Shown: positions 37,277 through 45,495 of the stretch, in pieces
Layout: each line of letters begins with the position of its first letter
Numbering within the stretch: the stretch's first letter is position 1
Source: JAPUME01 sp964605715
Lineage (GTDB): Bacteria > Acidobacteriota > Terriglobia > UBA7540 > JAPUME01
Direction: 5' to 3'
DNA: 64,000 nt
Assembly (NCBI GenBank): GCA_964605715.1
Contig: CAZSDV010000002.1
Location: 3,431-67,430 of the forward strand
Made by a program: the position numbers and the translations under genes
Notes under the pieces: model-generated
Database searches by the model: none
What the model saw: only the letters and a program-made list of their open reading frames with translations
Told to the model about the DNA's origin: nothing

Positions 37277-38263
37277 ATGCGCACCTTAGCTATTGTTATA
37301 CCCCTGGCAGCCCTCCTGGTATGGGGCTGCAGTCAAGCGGGGCCACCTCTTCCGCAAGCTGCTCGAGAGGGCGCCTACCAGGTCGTTCACGGTTGGCCGG
37401 TACTCCCCAACGGCTTTGCCCTGGGGCAGGCTACCGGCGTGGATGTCGATTCCCACAACCATGTCCTCGTTTTTCATCGAGGGGATCGTCCTATTCTGAT
37501 GATCGAAGGGGATACAGGGGAAATAGTCAACTCCTGGGGGGATGGCATGTTCTCCAGTGCACACGGCCTGACGGTAGATAGCCAAGATAACGTTTGGGTC
37601 ACCGACAACGGTCACCATCAGGTATTCAAGTTTTCGCACGAAGGGAAACTGTTAATGACACTCGGCGAGCAAGATACTCCTGGTTTGGATGAGAAGCACT
37701 TCAATGGACCGACTGATATTGCAGTCACGCCAACGGGCGAAGCCTATATCTCCGATGGTTATGGGAATAATCGCGTACGAAAATTCTCTGCCGATGGCAA
37801 GTTTCTTTTTGATTGGGGGAGCAAAGGAACTGACCCGGGCAATTTCGATATACCGCACGGTATTGCGATTGACTCGCAGGGTCGCCTCTACGTTGCGGAC
37901 CGACAGGATTTTTCCGCCAACGGGCGCGTTCAAGTCTTCAACGGCGATGGCGAATTCCTGGACCAGTGGAAGAGCCCCGGACTCGCCCGACCCTGGGGAA
38001 TGACCGTCGGTGCGGATAACTACCTCTACCTGGTCGACGGCGGCGATTTCATTCCAAATCCACCCAAGAAACAGGGGGGGAATGGCCGTGGGCGCATCCT
38101 GAAGATGACGCTAAAGGGAGAAATCCTTGAGGAATGGGGCTCATTTGGTAGCCACGACGGCCAGTTCTATTGGCCGCATGATGTTGGCGTCGGTAGAGAC
38201 GGAGCAGCTTACGTTGTTGACGTTAACGTTGGCATGCGCGTACAGAAGTTCGTGAAGAAGTAA
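37277..38263 (+). CDS. NHL-repeat lipoprotein
   Basis: A 328-residue beta-propeller protein. A lipoprotein signal peptide (MRTLAIVIPLAALLVWGC, lipobox Val-Trp-Gly-Cys18) anchors it in a membrane, and at least five NHL repeats follow. Examples are GLTVDSQDNVWVTDNGHHQV, DIAVTPTGEAYISDGYGNNR and GIAIDSQGRLYVADRQ, with the typical 'xDxxGNxYVxDxxNxR' pattern. It resembles the peptidylglycine amidating-lyase-like propellers, but lyase activity is not established. The ATG lies 9 bases after the PhoD-like stop with an AGGAGAAA ribosome site, so it is co-translated with it. It may act as a binding or catalytic partner of the phosphatase. Confidence 0.87.
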   Translation: MRTLAIVIPLAALLVWGCSQAGPPLPQAAREGAYQVVHGWPVLPNGFALGQATGVDVDSHNHVLVFHRGDRPILMIEGDTGEIVNSWGDGMFSSAHGLTVDSQDNVWVTDNGHHQVFKFSHEGKLLMTLGEQDTPGLDEKHFNGPTDIAVTPTGEAYISDGYGNNRVRKFSADGKFLFDWGSKGTDPGNFDIPHGIAIDSQGRLYVADRQDFSANGRVQVFNGDGEFLDQWKSPGLARPWGMTVGADNYLYLVDGGDFIPNPPKKQGGNGRGRILKMTLKGEILEEWGSFGSHDGQFYWPHDVGVGRDGAAYVVDVNVGMRVQKFVKK

Positions 38264-38394
38264 GGGGCAAAACCTCACCCTCAGAGGTCAAAGGAAAAGC
38301 ACTTGGCGGGGCGGGCCAAGCAGTGAGGCTTTGATTTTTGATGCGAGCCACTCATATTTAATTTGTTCCGGTTCGACGAATGGCAAGGACTGAA

Positions 38395-39924
38395 ATGAAT
38401 CGCAGAGATTTTCTAACGCATGCAGCTATCGCAAGCCCAGTAGCAGCAATGCTCACAGGGAGGCGCACCGCGACGGCTGCTGCTCTCCTTAAAGTTGGGT
38501 ATGCCGAGACAGACATCACCCCAGACATCGGAATGGAGCAGCCAGGTGGATACGGCAAGGTTTACCACCAGAGCTTCCATGATCCATGCAAGGTCCGGGC
38601 AGCAGTATTCGATGATGGATCGAAGCGCGTGGCATTGGTAGGAACGGATACCCTGATGATTCCGCGCCATTTGGTGTTAACAGTCCGAAAGGCAATCGAG
38701 CACGAAACAGGGATCGCTGGTAAAGCAATCCTGATTGGAGCTTCACACTCGCACTCGTCTGGGCCGATTGGAATGGTACAACCGGGCGACTATGATCATG
38801 CTTCAGAACTTGTTCGGAAGCTGGCTTACGAGCAGTCGTCAGCAGCCGATCCTGGATTCTTGAAGTATGTGGAAAAACAGATTATATCGGCCGTTTTGCA
38901 AGCCAACGGCCATCGGCGAGCACTAGCTTGCGGCGTGGGATCAGGATACGAAAAAGAGGCAGCATTTAACCGCCGCTTTCGGATGACGAACGGCCAGACA
39001 CATACACACCCGCGCCAAGGAAATCCAAATATCATCCGGCCAGCAGGACCAACAGATCCTGAGGTCGGTGTAATCGGCACTTTTGACGAAAACAGCAACC
39101 TAGTCGGCTGTATTGTGAATTACGCCTGTCATGCAACGACGAGTCCCGGTGGTATCTCGGCTAACTGGATCTATTACCTGGAGAAGACAATCCGAGGTGT
39201 TTTCGGGAATGATGTGGTTGTCATTTTTTTAGCTGGAGCGAATGGAGACATTACGCAGGTCAACAACTTAAGTCCTTATGCGAATCCGAAACCTGAGGAA
39301 TGGGCAAGGCTAGTAGGGGCACGCGTGGGTGCAGAGACGGTAAAAGTCTTAGTCTCAATGCACACGGGAGCAATGGGACCGGTTAACTCAGCGATCGAAC
39401 TACTAAAGATCTCTCGTCGGGCGCCAAGTCTAGAACACCTAAATAAATCGATCGAGTTGGTGAAGCGGGGATCAGAGAACGTCAACCAAACGGAGTGGAT
39501 ATTTGCAAAGGAAATCGTGATGCTAAATGCTCTAATCACTAAAACCCCAGAAGTCGATACTGAAGTACAAGCCATCCAGATAGGACCAGTAGTATTCGTG
39601 AGTAATCCTGCGGAGTATTTTGTGGAGTATGGCCTGAATATCAAAAAGCACAGTAAGTTCCCTTACACCTATCCAGTGGAATTAGCAAACGGCTGCGTAG
39701 GTTACGTTCCCACGGAAGAAGCTCTTAGTAAAACCGGCGGCGGATATGAAACGCGGCTGACGAGTTACAGTAATCTCGAGCGGACTGCCGGGAGTAAAAT
39801 TGCCAAGGCTGGGGTGCGCTTAGCAAACAACCTGAAGCCCGGAAAGGCTCCAACGCGACCACCTCATGCGCCGTTTGAGGGAAAGAGCTGGTCCTACGGA
39901 AACAAGCCTGCGGAATTAAAATAG
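38395..39924 (+). CDS. Exported neutral/alkaline ceramidase-like protein
   Basis: A 509-residue protein (from the ATG at 38395, which has AAGGA six bases ahead; an in-frame ATG at 38380 lacks a site). The N-terminal Tat signal NRRDFLTHAAIASPVAAML is followed by LKVGYAETDITPDIG, the hallmark of the neutral ceramidase and related zinc-hydrolase families. GASHSHSSGPIG provides His-x-His zinc ligands, and NYACHATTSPGGISANW another His. ANGDITQVNN carries the conserved Asn-Gly-Asp. Relatives without proven ceramidase activity are common in soil and marine bacteria, so amide or lipid hydrolysis is only likely. It follows the NHL gene by 131 bases and may belong to the same catabolic group. Confidence 0.85.
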   Translation: MNRRDFLTHAAIASPVAAMLTGRRTATAAALLKVGYAETDITPDIGMEQPGGYGKVYHQSFHDPCKVRAAVFDDGSKRVALVGTDTLMIPRHLVLTVRKAIEHETGIAGKAILIGASHSHSSGPIGMVQPGDYDHASELVRKLAYEQSSAADPGFLKYVEKQIISAVLQANGHRRALACGVGSGYEKEAAFNRRFRMTNGQTHTHPRQGNPNIIRPAGPTDPEVGVIGTFDENSNLVGCIVNYACHATTSPGGISANWIYYLEKTIRGVFGNDVVVIFLAGANGDITQVNNLSPYANPKPEEWARLVGARVGAETVKVLVSMHTGAMGPVNSAIELLKISRRAPSLEHLNKSIELVKRGSENVNQTEWIFAKEIVMLNALITKTPEVDTEVQAIQIGPVVFVSNPAEYFVEYGLNIKKHSKFPYTYPVELANGCVGYVPTEEALSKTGGGYETRLTSYSNLERTAGSKIAKAGVRLANNLKPGKAPTRPPHAPFEGKSWSYGNKPAELK

Positions 39925-39967
39925 TTGAGTTCTCCTGGCCAGCCCCGACTCATATCTCCTCCACTCC

Positions 39968-40229
39968 TTGTCAACCAGACCTAGTTAGCTAGAAAAAGAA
40001 TTATGATATCTTAATGCCTTCATCAGCATTGTTAAGTTACTCATAGAGTTTCCTCACTCCCCCATAAAATAGTTGTGTTATAATGCGCCTGCAGTTTGTT
40101 GTTGTAATTCCGATGAGCATCACATCAGATTTAAGAGTAGTTCCTTCTATTGCTCCTCCCTTTTGTGACCTGCGGTATTACAGCGGGTCGTCCGGTGAAT
40201 GCCTGCAACCTTAATACGAATTGCCAAAT
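39968..40229 (+). repeat. 262-bp perfect inverted repeat, left copy (cold-shock gene leader)
   Basis: Every base of 39968-40229 matches the reverse complement of 58240-57979; I compared the two copies line by line and found no mismatch or gap. The copy ends 22 bases before the cold-shock gene at 40252. It contains a TATAAT box and nearly the whole predicted 5' leader. Confidence 0.97.
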
Positions 40230-40251
40230 CAATTAAAAGGATGTTTTCAGA
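40079..40251 (+). promoter_or_regulatory. Promoter -10 box and long 5' leader of the cold-shock gene
   Basis: TATAAT at 40079-40084 would start a transcript near 40091, giving a 5' untranslated region of about 160 bases, the same order as the thermosensing cspA leader of E. coli. No clear -35 box was found at the usual distance. The ribosome site AAAAGGA precedes the ATG. The leader up to 40229 is shared exactly with the other cold-shock gene, so both are probably regulated alike by RNA structure. Confidence 0.6.
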
Positions 40252-40461
40252 ATGAGTGATAAAGAGCAAGGAACAGTAAAATGGTTTAAATCCGAAAAAG
40301 GTTACGGGTTTATCCAACGGGAAGCTGGTGACGACGTTTTTGTTCATTTTTCGGCCATTCAGGGTGACGGCTATCGTACCCTCGAAGAGGGCGACAGAGT
40401 GAGCTTTGAGGTCACCAAGGGACCTAAGGGCCTGCAAGCAGCCAACGTCGAGCGAGCTTAA
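40252..40461 (+). CDS. csp: Cold-shock domain protein (first copy)
   Basis: A 69-residue single cold-shock domain protein, an RNA chaperone that melts structured mRNA. RNP1 is KGYGFIQ and RNP2 is VFVHFSAI, and the five-strand OB-fold length is complete. It differs from the second copy at 57754-57957 at roughly a fifth of positions, mainly in loop residues (for example SEKGYGF against ASKGYGF). The upstream 262 bases are identical in both. Within the coding part, a 32-base block (40330-40361) and a 20-base block near the 3' end are also identical. A strong terminator follows. Confidence 0.97.
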   Translation: MSDKEQGTVKWFKSEKGYGFIQREAGDDVFVHFSAIQGDGYRTLEEGDRVSFEVTKGPKGLQAANVERA

Positions 40462-40474
40462 TCAGAGCGTGGGC

Positions 40475-40507
40475 AAAAAAGGCGACCCTTTTGGGTCGCC
40501 TTTTTTA
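40475..40507 (+). terminator. Rho-independent terminator of the cold-shock gene
   Basis: Stem GGCGACCC (40481-40488), loop TTTT, stem GGGTCGCC (40493-40500), flanked by six A before and TTTTTT after. It is a textbook intrinsic terminator 14 bases past the stop codon. Confidence 0.95.
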
Positions 40508-40621
40508 TTTCACCCCAGAAATAACTTTAAATCAAATTTACCATACTCCATTTAGAAAATACGGCTCGGTGCCTGACCATGTTCTGGTTTATGTGGCCGT
40601 TTCCAAATCCAGAGAGATTTA

Positions 40622-41164
40622 ATGAGGAAGCAGAGAGTCTACAGTCGGGTCAATTTGGGTATTATTCCTCTTACGCTCGCAATCGTAATGTGCGGTTCGA
40701 TCGAGCAAAGGAGAGAAAGGGATGGAATGATAATCTCAACAGGCAATAAAGTTTCCATCGAGTACACGCTATCCCTGGAAGACAAAACTGTGGTCGACAC
40801 CAACGTAGGATCACAACCCTTAACCTACATTCATGGATCTTACCAGATTGTCCGGGGGCTAGAAGAAGGGTTAGGGGGGTTGAAAGTCGGGGACACTAAG
40901 CAGGTTACCGTTCAAGCTGAGGAAGGTTATGGTGCTATCAATCCGGATGCCTTTCGAGAAGTCGATAAAGAGGAGATCCCACTTGAAAGTCGAGAAGTTG
41001 GTGCAAAGCTACGGGGCCGTGATACTGCTGGCAGAAATCTTGAAATTCAAGTGGCAGAAGTAAGGAATAAGACGGTTCTCCTAGATTTTAACCATCCCCT
41101 TGCTGGCAAAACCCTCTATTTTGAAATCAAGGTGCTTGACATCGCCAAGCAACCTGTCCAGTAA
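40622..41164 (+). CDS. FKBP-type peptidyl-prolyl isomerase, SlyD-like
   Basis: A SlyD-like FKBP/IF-domain isomerase. The core begins NKVSIEYTLSLEDKTVVDTN and continues with PLTYIHGSYQIVRGLEEGL, the IF domain EEGYGAINPDAFREV, and the terminal DFNHPLAGKTLYFEIKVLDI, which is diagnostic for SlyD. The His-rich metal tail of E. coli SlyD is missing. From 40622 the protein has a 35-residue N-terminal extension with a hydrophobic stretch (LGIIPLTLAIVMCG) that could be an export signal. The ATG at 40727 (residue 36) has an AAGGGATGGA ribosome site and would give the ordinary cytoplasmic 145-residue form. Which start is used is undecided. Confidence 0.88.
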   Translation: MRKQRVYSRVNLGIIPLTLAIVMCGSIEQRRERDGMIISTGNKVSIEYTLSLEDKTVVDTNVGSQPLTYIHGSYQIVRGLEEGLGGLKVGDTKQVTVQAEEGYGAINPDAFREVDKEEIPLESREVGAKLRGRDTAGRNLEIQVAEVRNKTVLLDFNHPLAGKTLYFEIKVLDIAKQPVQ

Positions 41165-41298
41165 GCTCCCTGCTGCAGCCTCAGCCGAAACAAAAATCCC
41201 AGCGGGAGCCCCCTGAATCAATGAACTAGCAAATGGGAAAGCATGGGTATTCATATGTCTCACGTACCTTGTGAAGTAACTAGGCGAGGTTCATGGAA

Positions 41299-41817
41299 CT
41301 ACTGTCCTAGGCTGTGACACAGGTGGCACTCGTTTGAAACCTTTCTGGAGAAATGGCAGCTCATACAGCTATTCATTCTCGTCGAAACTTCTCTGGCCAG
41401 TACATCACTTTGTTCAACCCTACCGTGGCAGGCGGAGCACTTCTCTCCAGCATTCAAATGGTTGACATGACTAAAGAAAACAAAGTGTGGAACCTGATAG
41501 ATGCGTACCCATTTCACCTGCTGCCCTCGTTGGTCGAATTCCGCTAACTTCTTGAGCTCAGGATGGGTGGCACGGCTGGAAGCATGGCAAAGCACACATT
41601 GTTCAACGTTAGGAATACCTGCTCGGTCTTTGCTGTTTGCATCAGCATGGCAGGTTTGGCAAGGGAGGCCAGCCGTAGCATGCTTCTTGTGGCTGAAGGA
41701 GATGGGTTGCGAATCCACCCGCATAGGGAGCTTTTCTTCTTTTCCTTTATAGGACTTTGGTTCTTGGCCAAAAGAAGCCGTTACCATTACGCAAACGAGA
41801 AGGTTTCTTAGAAACAA
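41299..41817 (-). CDS. Periplasmic pentahaem cytochrome c (class III / c7-like)
   Basis: A small multihaem cytochrome with five CxxCH motifs: CQTCH, CVLCH, CSACH, CMSCH and CHLCH. The Phe-Ser-His-x-x-His signatures FSHKKHA and FSHVNHLNAG provide distal His ligands as in c7/class III cytochromes. A frame opens as far up as 42018, but its first 67 residues are not signal-like. I choose the TTG at 41817, which has GGAG six bases ahead and directly gives the signal peptide FLRNLLVCVMVTASFGQ. The resulting protein has 172 residues. It lies 43 bases after the end of the PQQ dehydrogenase frame on the same strand and may accept electrons from it. Confidence 0.85.
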   Translation of the reverse strand: MFLRNLLVCVMVTASFGQEPKSYKGKEEKLPMRVDSQPISFSHKKHATAGLPCQTCHADANSKDRAGIPNVEQCVLCHASSRATHPELKKLAEFDQRGQQVKWVRIYQVPHFVFFSHVNHLNAGEKCSACHGRVEQSDVLAREVSTRMNSCMSCHFSRKVSNECHLCHSLGQ

Positions 41818-42060
41818 CCATCTCCAGTTGCTCCCTCTGAGTTGGTAGCAATAATTTGAGACCCATGCCTTGTAAACCAGGCAGTTAGGCCATAATCTCA
41901 GCGGGCTCGACATGCTAAGCGCAGCGAAGAATCTCATCCAGACCACAAAACATAAAAAATTAAATTCTTTGTTTTTTCTAGTATGTTCCCAGGCCTCGCC
42001 TGTAACTTTAGTTATCAATGCAACAATAGACTCTTTTGAAATATTACGTCCACCCCGAAA

Positions 42061-44025
42061 CTACGGAAGGGAAAACACCATGAGCTTCCCGGAGAAATTC
42101 TCATTGTACTTATTTCCTCCTCCGGCAGCGATTACGACGAACTGTTTACCAGTTTTCCTGCCCAGGAAGGTCATTGGGGAAGCGTGGCCACTGGCCGGAA
42201 GGTGCGTCACCCATAGTTGCTCTCCTGTATCTTTGTCAAAGGCGCGAAATCGCTCGTCGTTAGTTGCGGCGATAAAGACGAGGCCTCCTGCAGTCACAAT
42301 AGAACCTCCAATATTTGGAGTTCCGGTCTTGGGGACTCCTTGCGCCTTGAGTTCATCAAACTCACCGAGCGGCACACGCCACTGAAATTCACCTGAGATC
42401 AGATCGATCGCTGTTAAGGATCCCCAGGGAGGCTTTTGGCAGGGGTACTTGTTGGTATCCCAGAACCGCCCTCGGAGTGCGCGCACAGCGTACGGAAGCA
42501 TCGAACCTTCAGGTCGCTTGACCATTCGGAATAGGCCACCGACATCCATCGAATTAACGTATAATACGTGGTTCAAAGGGTCAAACGAGCCCCCACCCCA
42601 GTTTGCCCCACCATTCGTTCCCGGAAACATAACTGTGGTACGTTCACTGACAGGATGGTAAAGGCTTTTGGGTAAAATGGCATCTTGGATCAATCCTAGG
42701 CATTCTTTCTTAGATTCCTCCGTTACCTCAGTTAATTCATCATGAGTCATAAACTGTCGAGCAAAAGGTGGTGGTTTCACCGGAAAGGGCTGTGTGCGCG
42801 AGGTTTTTTCCCCAGGAACATTTGATTGCGGAACGAGCCTCTCCTCTACATCGAATAGTGGCTTACCCGTGACTCGATCCAGCAAGAAAAGAAACCCAGT
42901 CTTCGTGATCTGGGCGATGGCCTGTACCTCTCTACCGTCGCGGGGCACGCTCACAAGTATTGGCTGTGCCGGTAAATCATAATCCCAAATATTGTGGTGG
43001 ACCGTCTGGAAGTGCCACTCTCGCTTGCCAGTTTTACAATTCAGTGCCACAACACTATCGCCAAAAAGGTTTGCTCCTTTTCGGTCACCTCCGAAAAAAT
43101 CGTAAGATGGTGAGGTAAGCGGCACGAAAACTGTCCCTTTTCGCTCATCAACACTTAATATCGACCAAGCATTAACGCCTCCCCGGTCCTTCCATGAATC
43201 CACTTCCCAGGTATCATGGCCGAATTCCCCCGGACGAGGAACGGTATGGAACCGCCAAAGCTGCTTTCCTGTTCGAGCATCCCATGCGCGAATATCTCCG
43301 CTCGGTCCCCGTGGCCGCCCGTCGCTTACCAGGCCGCCCGCAATAACGATGTTTCCACATACGGCCACCGGTGATGTCAATTGGTAGTGACCCTCAGGAA
43401 AGTTTTCTGTGATTCCCCGCTTGAGATCAAGCATTCCACCTTTACCGAACTCTGGGTCGGGTCTCCCTGTAACAACATCGATAGCGAAAAGCCGACCCTC
43501 CATATCGCCGAGGAATATTCGTTTCCGTTTTCCATCACTCCAGTAAGCTACCCCACGATTTATGAAGAGATTGCCACGCATCATCTTGTTGATCTTTGGG
43601 TCAAATTGCCACAGCTCTTTACCTGTTTCTGCCTCAAGAGCGATCAGGCGAGAGAAAGGCGTAGTAATATACATGATCCCGTCCATCACGAGCGGAGTGG
43701 CTTCAAAAGTTGATCGAATAAGATTCACGGTACCGTCACTGAAATCTCCTGTATCGTAGATCCAAGCAACCCGGAGCTTAGCCACATTGCCTTTGTTGAT
43801 TTGCTCGAGTGGAGAGTATCTTTGGCCACCGGGATTGCCTCCATACGCTGGCCACTCTTGAGAAAGAACGTGGGTGGGGCCCAGGTATACTATTAAAACA
43901 ATTAGAACGACCCTAGAAAGAGAGAGACCGCCATGAATTTTTGGGATAAATCCTAAAAGCGAGCCAGAAAAGCAGGTTTTACGATTTTTCCGTAAGCTTG
44001 CATAACTACCGACATAGTTGTTCAA
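42061..44025 (-). CDS. PQQ-dependent quinoprotein dehydrogenase
   Basis: A 654-residue quinoprotein of the membrane or periplasmic glucose/alcohol dehydrogenase type. The leader contains a hydrophobic segment (LSRVVLIVLIVYLGPTHVLS), after which the mature part begins EWPAYGGNPGGQRYSPLEQI, the standard opening of the eight-bladed propeller. Tryptophan-docking repeats such as TGKELWQFDP, TGKQLWRFHT and TGKREWHFQTVHHNIWDYD follow, the last carrying the conserved His-x-x-Trp-Asp of the active site. It ends in an ATNDERFRAFDKDTGEQLW blade. No cytochrome domain is fused; the pentahaem cytochrome downstream is a candidate partner. The true start may be internal, since the first 30 residues are not signal-like. 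Confidence 0.9.
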   Translation of the reverse strand: MNNYVGSYASLRKNRKTCFSGSLLGFIPKIHGGLSLSRVVLIVLIVYLGPTHVLSQEWPAYGGNPGGQRYSPLEQINKGNVAKLRVAWIYDTGDFSDGTVNLIRSTFEATPLVMDGIMYITTPFSRLIALEAETGKELWQFDPKINKMMRGNLFINRGVAYWSDGKRKRIFLGDMEGRLFAIDVVTGRPDPEFGKGGMLDLKRGITENFPEGHYQLTSPVAVCGNIVIAGGLVSDGRPRGPSGDIRAWDARTGKQLWRFHTVPRPGEFGHDTWEVDSWKDRGGVNAWSILSVDERKGTVFVPLTSPSYDFFGGDRKGANLFGDSVVALNCKTGKREWHFQTVHHNIWDYDLPAQPILVSVPRDGREVQAIAQITKTGFLFLLDRVTGKPLFDVEERLVPQSNVPGEKTSRTQPFPVKPPPFARQFMTHDELTEVTEESKKECLGLIQDAILPKSLYHPVSERTTVMFPGTNGGANWGGGSFDPLNHVLYVNSMDVGGLFRMVKRPEGSMLPYAVRALRGRFWDTNKYPCQKPPWGSLTAIDLISGEFQWRVPLGEFDELKAQGVPKTGTPNIGGSIVTAGGLVFIAATNDERFRAFDKDTGEQLWVTHLPASGHASPMTFLGRKTGKQFVVIAAGGGNKYNENFSGKLMVFSLP

Positions 44026-44199
44026 AACTATTTGCTCCGACTGCTTTTTAGGAGATTAGCCTGGTCAGTCGGCAGAAATACTAGACGAGCAGGCAGAAGT
44101 TTTCAAGTCTAGTTGGATATTTTTTCGAGTAAGAAGTTTTCAGCCTCCGAATTTCCCGCTTGACTCCTGATCCCACATTCGGTTAATAATGACCGCGAA

Positions 44200-44344
44200 C
44201 TTGGTACCAACGGGAAGCCGGTGAAAAACCGGCACGGCCCCGCCACTGTGAGCGTAGAGGGCCGGAGCAGTACGGGCCACTGGGGTAAATACCCTGGGAA
44301 GGCAGCTCTGGTTCAATGAAGCGCAAGTCAGGAGACCGACCAAG
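44200..44344 (+). promoter_or_regulatory. Cobalamin riboswitch (first), upstream of btuF
   Basis: A clear B12-box aptamer. GGGAAGCCGGTG, the paired AACCGGC, ACGGCCCCGCCACTGTGAGC and, near the 3' end, GAAGCGCAAGTCAGGAGACC are all core conserved elements. The closing P1 helix pairs CTTGGT (44200-44205) with ACCAAG (44339-44344). About 250 bases then separate it from btuF; an ATCGAC/GTCGAT hairpin at about 44361-44384 may belong to the expression platform. It should switch off the B12 uptake genes when adenosylcobalamin is plentiful. Confidence 0.93.
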
Positions 44345-44535
44345 TAATCCCCAAGCTTGAATCGACCTCGAAGGGGGTGTCGATGAGCATTCTTTACCCT
44401 TCATTTTAAAACTTTGGTAAGAGCGCTCTTGCTATCTTCCCTCGGGAAGTTAGCTTTGTGGATTCCTGGAATATCGGAAGAAGGAAAGGTCATCCCCCTA
44501 ATACCAGGAAGTCCAGTTGAGGAAAAGGCTAATAC

Positions 44536-44592
44536 ATGCAAATCCTAGATTTCCATCGTGAGCTTGTGGCATATCCGACGCCGGGTGCATAA
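44536..44592 (+). CDS. Possible 18-residue leader peptide in front of btuF
   Basis: A short frame, MQILDFHRELVAYPTPGA, ends with TAA immediately before the btuF ATG (TAAATG). A purine-rich GAGGAAAAGG lies 6-15 bases upstream of its start. The abutting stop and start suggest translational coupling in the riboswitch-controlled leader. No homologue is known to me, and it may be fortuitous. Confidence 0.3.
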   Translation: MQILDFHRELVAYPTPGA

Positions 44593-45477
44593 ATGAAAAA
44601 ATCAACTAGAAATATGGTGTGGGTTGCGTTGATTTTCGTTGCTGGCACACAGGGAATGTTCGCTCGCAAACTGACGGATGCATTGAATCGCACTGTAAAT
44701 CTTCCGGATCGTCCTCAAAGAATTGTTTGTCTTTCCCCAAGCCTCGCAGAAACAGTTTTCGCATTGGGACTTGACGAATTCGTGGTTGGAGTAACCGATT
44801 TTACTGAATACCCACCAAGTGTACCCAGCAAGCCCAGTGTGGGCGAATTGGTAAATCCGTCTATAGAGAGGCTCATTTCACTTCAACCCGACCTGGTCCT
44901 GGCAGAAATGGGCCTGAATCGGCCCGGCTTGATCATTCAATTGGAACATCTTGGAATTCCCGTTTTCGTTTTTAATCCACAGAGCTTGAATGAAGTCCTA
45001 ATAACCATTCAGCAGATCGGTGACATTTTAAATCGGACCTCTGAGGCACAGAACCTGGTTAAGCTGTTAATGGAAAGGCGCCAGGAAGTACACCGAAAGG
45101 TAAGTAAATTCCCACGGCCAAGGGTCCTTATGGTGGTCTGGTATTCACCGGTCATCACAGCTGGAGGCAAGGCGTTTGTTACAGATGTGATTTCAGCAGC
45201 AGGTGGAGAATCAGTCACGGCGAACATCCCTCAAGCCTGGCCACAGATAAGCCTTGAAGAAGTTCTACGCCGTGAACCGGATATTCTACTCCTTGTGCAA
45301 GGACCTCATGGTGGAATGACGCTTGAGGAGTTAAGAAACCACGAGGGGTGGAGTCGACTAGGCGCTGTTATCCAAAATCGAGTGGTTTATATGGGTCAGA
45401 ATATGGAACACCCTAGTCCTCTCGTTTTTGATGCTCTAGAAGAATTGGCAAGAAAGCTTCATCCAAAAGCATTTTAA
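44593..45477 (+). CDS. btuF: Cobalamin ABC transporter substrate-binding protein BtuF
   Basis: A 294-residue periplasmic binding protein of the helical-backbone (class III) type. A signal peptide (about 1-25, WVALIFVAGTQGMFA) precedes RIVCLSPSLAETVFALGL and the VVGVTDFTEYP segment typical of BtuF. The inter-lobe helix is near 130-160, and the C-terminal EPDILLLVQGPHGG and VIQNRVVYM strands follow. B12 is assigned over iron-siderophore from the riboswitch upstream and the cobO and btuB neighbours. It delivers B12 to BtuCD, encoded 4 kb downstream on the same strand. cobO follows after 18 bases. Confidence 0.92.
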   Translation: MKKSTRNMVWVALIFVAGTQGMFARKLTDALNRTVNLPDRPQRIVCLSPSLAETVFALGLDEFVVGVTDFTEYPPSVPSKPSVGELVNPSIERLISLQPDLVLAEMGLNRPGLIIQLEHLGIPVFVFNPQSLNEVLITIQQIGDILNRTSEAQNLVKLLMERRQEVHRKVSKFPRPRVLMVVWYSPVITAGGKAFVTDVISAAGGESVTANIPQAWPQISLEEVLRREPDILLLVQGPHGGMTLEELRNHEGWSRLGAVIQNRVVYMGQNMEHPSPLVFDALEELARKLHPKAF

Positions 45478-45495
45478 CCAGATTGAGGTGGAGAT

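Noticed and set aside
41912..42385. 157-residue plus-strand frame and an interspersed-repeat-like motif near 41910-41940
   Set aside because: The frame is antisense to the PQQ gene end. The motif resembles a repeat seen in some bacterial genomes but occurs only once in this window, so no repeat can be claimed.
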